The position numbers and the translations under genes are program-made. Below, piece after piece: positions 6,684-6,866 of a stretch of DNA of 6,866 nucleotides. The DNA is from an uncultured Bacteroidota bacterium (GTDB lineage: Bacteria; Bacteroidota; Bacteroidia; UKL13-3), in the NCBI GenBank assembly GCA_903888395.1, contig CAISTO010000256.1, forward strand, positions 1 through 6,866, in the 5' to 3' direction. How positions within the stretch are numbered: position 1 is the first letter of the stretch; each line of letters opens with the position of its first letter. The notes beneath the pieces were generated by a model. It saw only the letters and a list, made by a program, of their open reading frames with translations, did not search any database and was not told the DNA's origin.

Positions 6684-6718
6684 TTCATCCAAAATCCAAC
6701 ATCTAAAATCCAACATTT
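6684..6718. repeat. 14-mer/heptamer array, AAAATCC alternating with AACATCT
   Basis: The 14-mer AAAATCCAACATCT occupies 6691-6704 and recurs with one mismatch at 6705-6718. TTCATCC (6684-6690) is a related unit in the same 7-bp register. The word ATCCAACAT appears at 6694-6702 and 6708-6716, and inverted at 6515-6523. The array ends three bases before the uvrB stop codon, so it sits directly at the 3' end of that gene. Confidence 0.88.
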
Positions 6719-6721
6719 AAC

Positions 6722-6866
6722 CTATCCAATTTCTTCCATTTTCTTTTGTAAAGCAAACATCTCATCTCTTAAACGAGCAGCTTCCATAAAGTCCATATCC
6801 TTGGCAGCTTTTTGCATGCGTTTTTGCGTTTCACCTATCATTTTTTCTAATTTTGGTTTACTTAAA
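6722..6866 (-). CDS. uvrB: UvrABC system protein B, C-terminal fragment
   Basis: Only the last 47 codons and the TAG stop are in the window; the gene continues past the right edge. The fragment is a complete UVR domain, with KPKLEKMIGETQKRMQKAAK followed by DMDFMEAARLRDEMFALQKK. In UvrB this helical hairpin sits at the extreme C-terminus and contacts UvrC during nucleotide excision repair. The position at the protein end favours UvrB over UvrC, where the domain is internal; other UVR-domain proteins such as McsA are less similar in this context. It is transcribed toward the DUF6029 operon, but 289 bp of repeat-rich DNA separate them, so co-transcription is doubtful. The protein ends KKMEEIG, a short tail after the UVR domain. 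Confidence 0.9.
   Translation of the reverse strand, partial: LSKPKLEKMIGETQKRMQKAAKDMDFMEAARLRDEMFALQKKMEEIG

Noticed and set aside
6515..6706. A 63-codon rightward reading frame.
   Set aside because: It lies wholly in repeat arrays, has low-complexity composition and resembles no protein family.
6722..6866. uvrC or a McsA-like gene instead of uvrB at the right edge.
   Set aside because: The UVR domain ends only seven residues before the stop, as in UvrB; in UvrC it is internal, and the sequence fits UvrB best.

Overview
The window looks like chromosomal DNA from a member of the Bacteroidota. It is visibly A+T-rich, starts lack Shine-Dalgarno-like purine tracts, and all recognisable gene families are typical of that phylum (Omp28-type lipoprotein, DUF6029 outer-membrane protein, bacillithiol enzyme BshC, RimO). 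The set would fit a free-living lineage such as Chitinophagales, Sphingobacteriales or relatives, but the order cannot be fixed from this sequence.

Layout. On the + strand, rimO (71-1381; methylthiotransferase for ribosomal protein S12) is followed, after 176 bp holding a composite hairpin repeat, by bshC (1558-3153; last step of bacillithiol synthesis). bshC converges on a leftward-transcribed block. Read in its own direction, that block starts at 6432 with a DUF6029 outer-membrane beta-barrel. It continues after 10 bp with an Omp28-like lipoprotein carrying a CANC motif (4739-3822), and then, with a one-base TAATG overlap, a DUF1684 lipoprotein (3822-3229). The spacing makes these three a likely operon for cell-envelope proteins. 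Upstream of it, on the same strand, the last 47 codons of uvrB enter from the right edge (6722-6866).

No mobile element, CRISPR array, tRNA or rRNA is visible, and the protein-coding genes belong to known families. The unusual part is the intergenic DNA. The whole gap between the convergent bshC and DUF1684 genes is made of two tandem arrays, an 8-mer array and a 7/14-mer array. The 223 bp between uvrB and the long reading frame of the DUF6029 gene hold three more short-period arrays (period 7 or 14), one 9-bp word in both orientations, and a REP-like unit built on TTCGACAAGCTC. The end of that REP-like unit, AATGACCG followed by AATTTT, recurs at the end of the hairpin element between rimO and bshC. 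These noncoding sequences sit mostly against the stop codons of genes and look like members of dispersed genomic repeat families. They are the best candidates in this window for something poorly described.

Functionally, rimO, bshC and uvrB are unrelated housekeeping genes (translation, thiol redox buffering, nucleotide excision repair). Only the three envelope genes look like a working unit, and their joint role is unknown.
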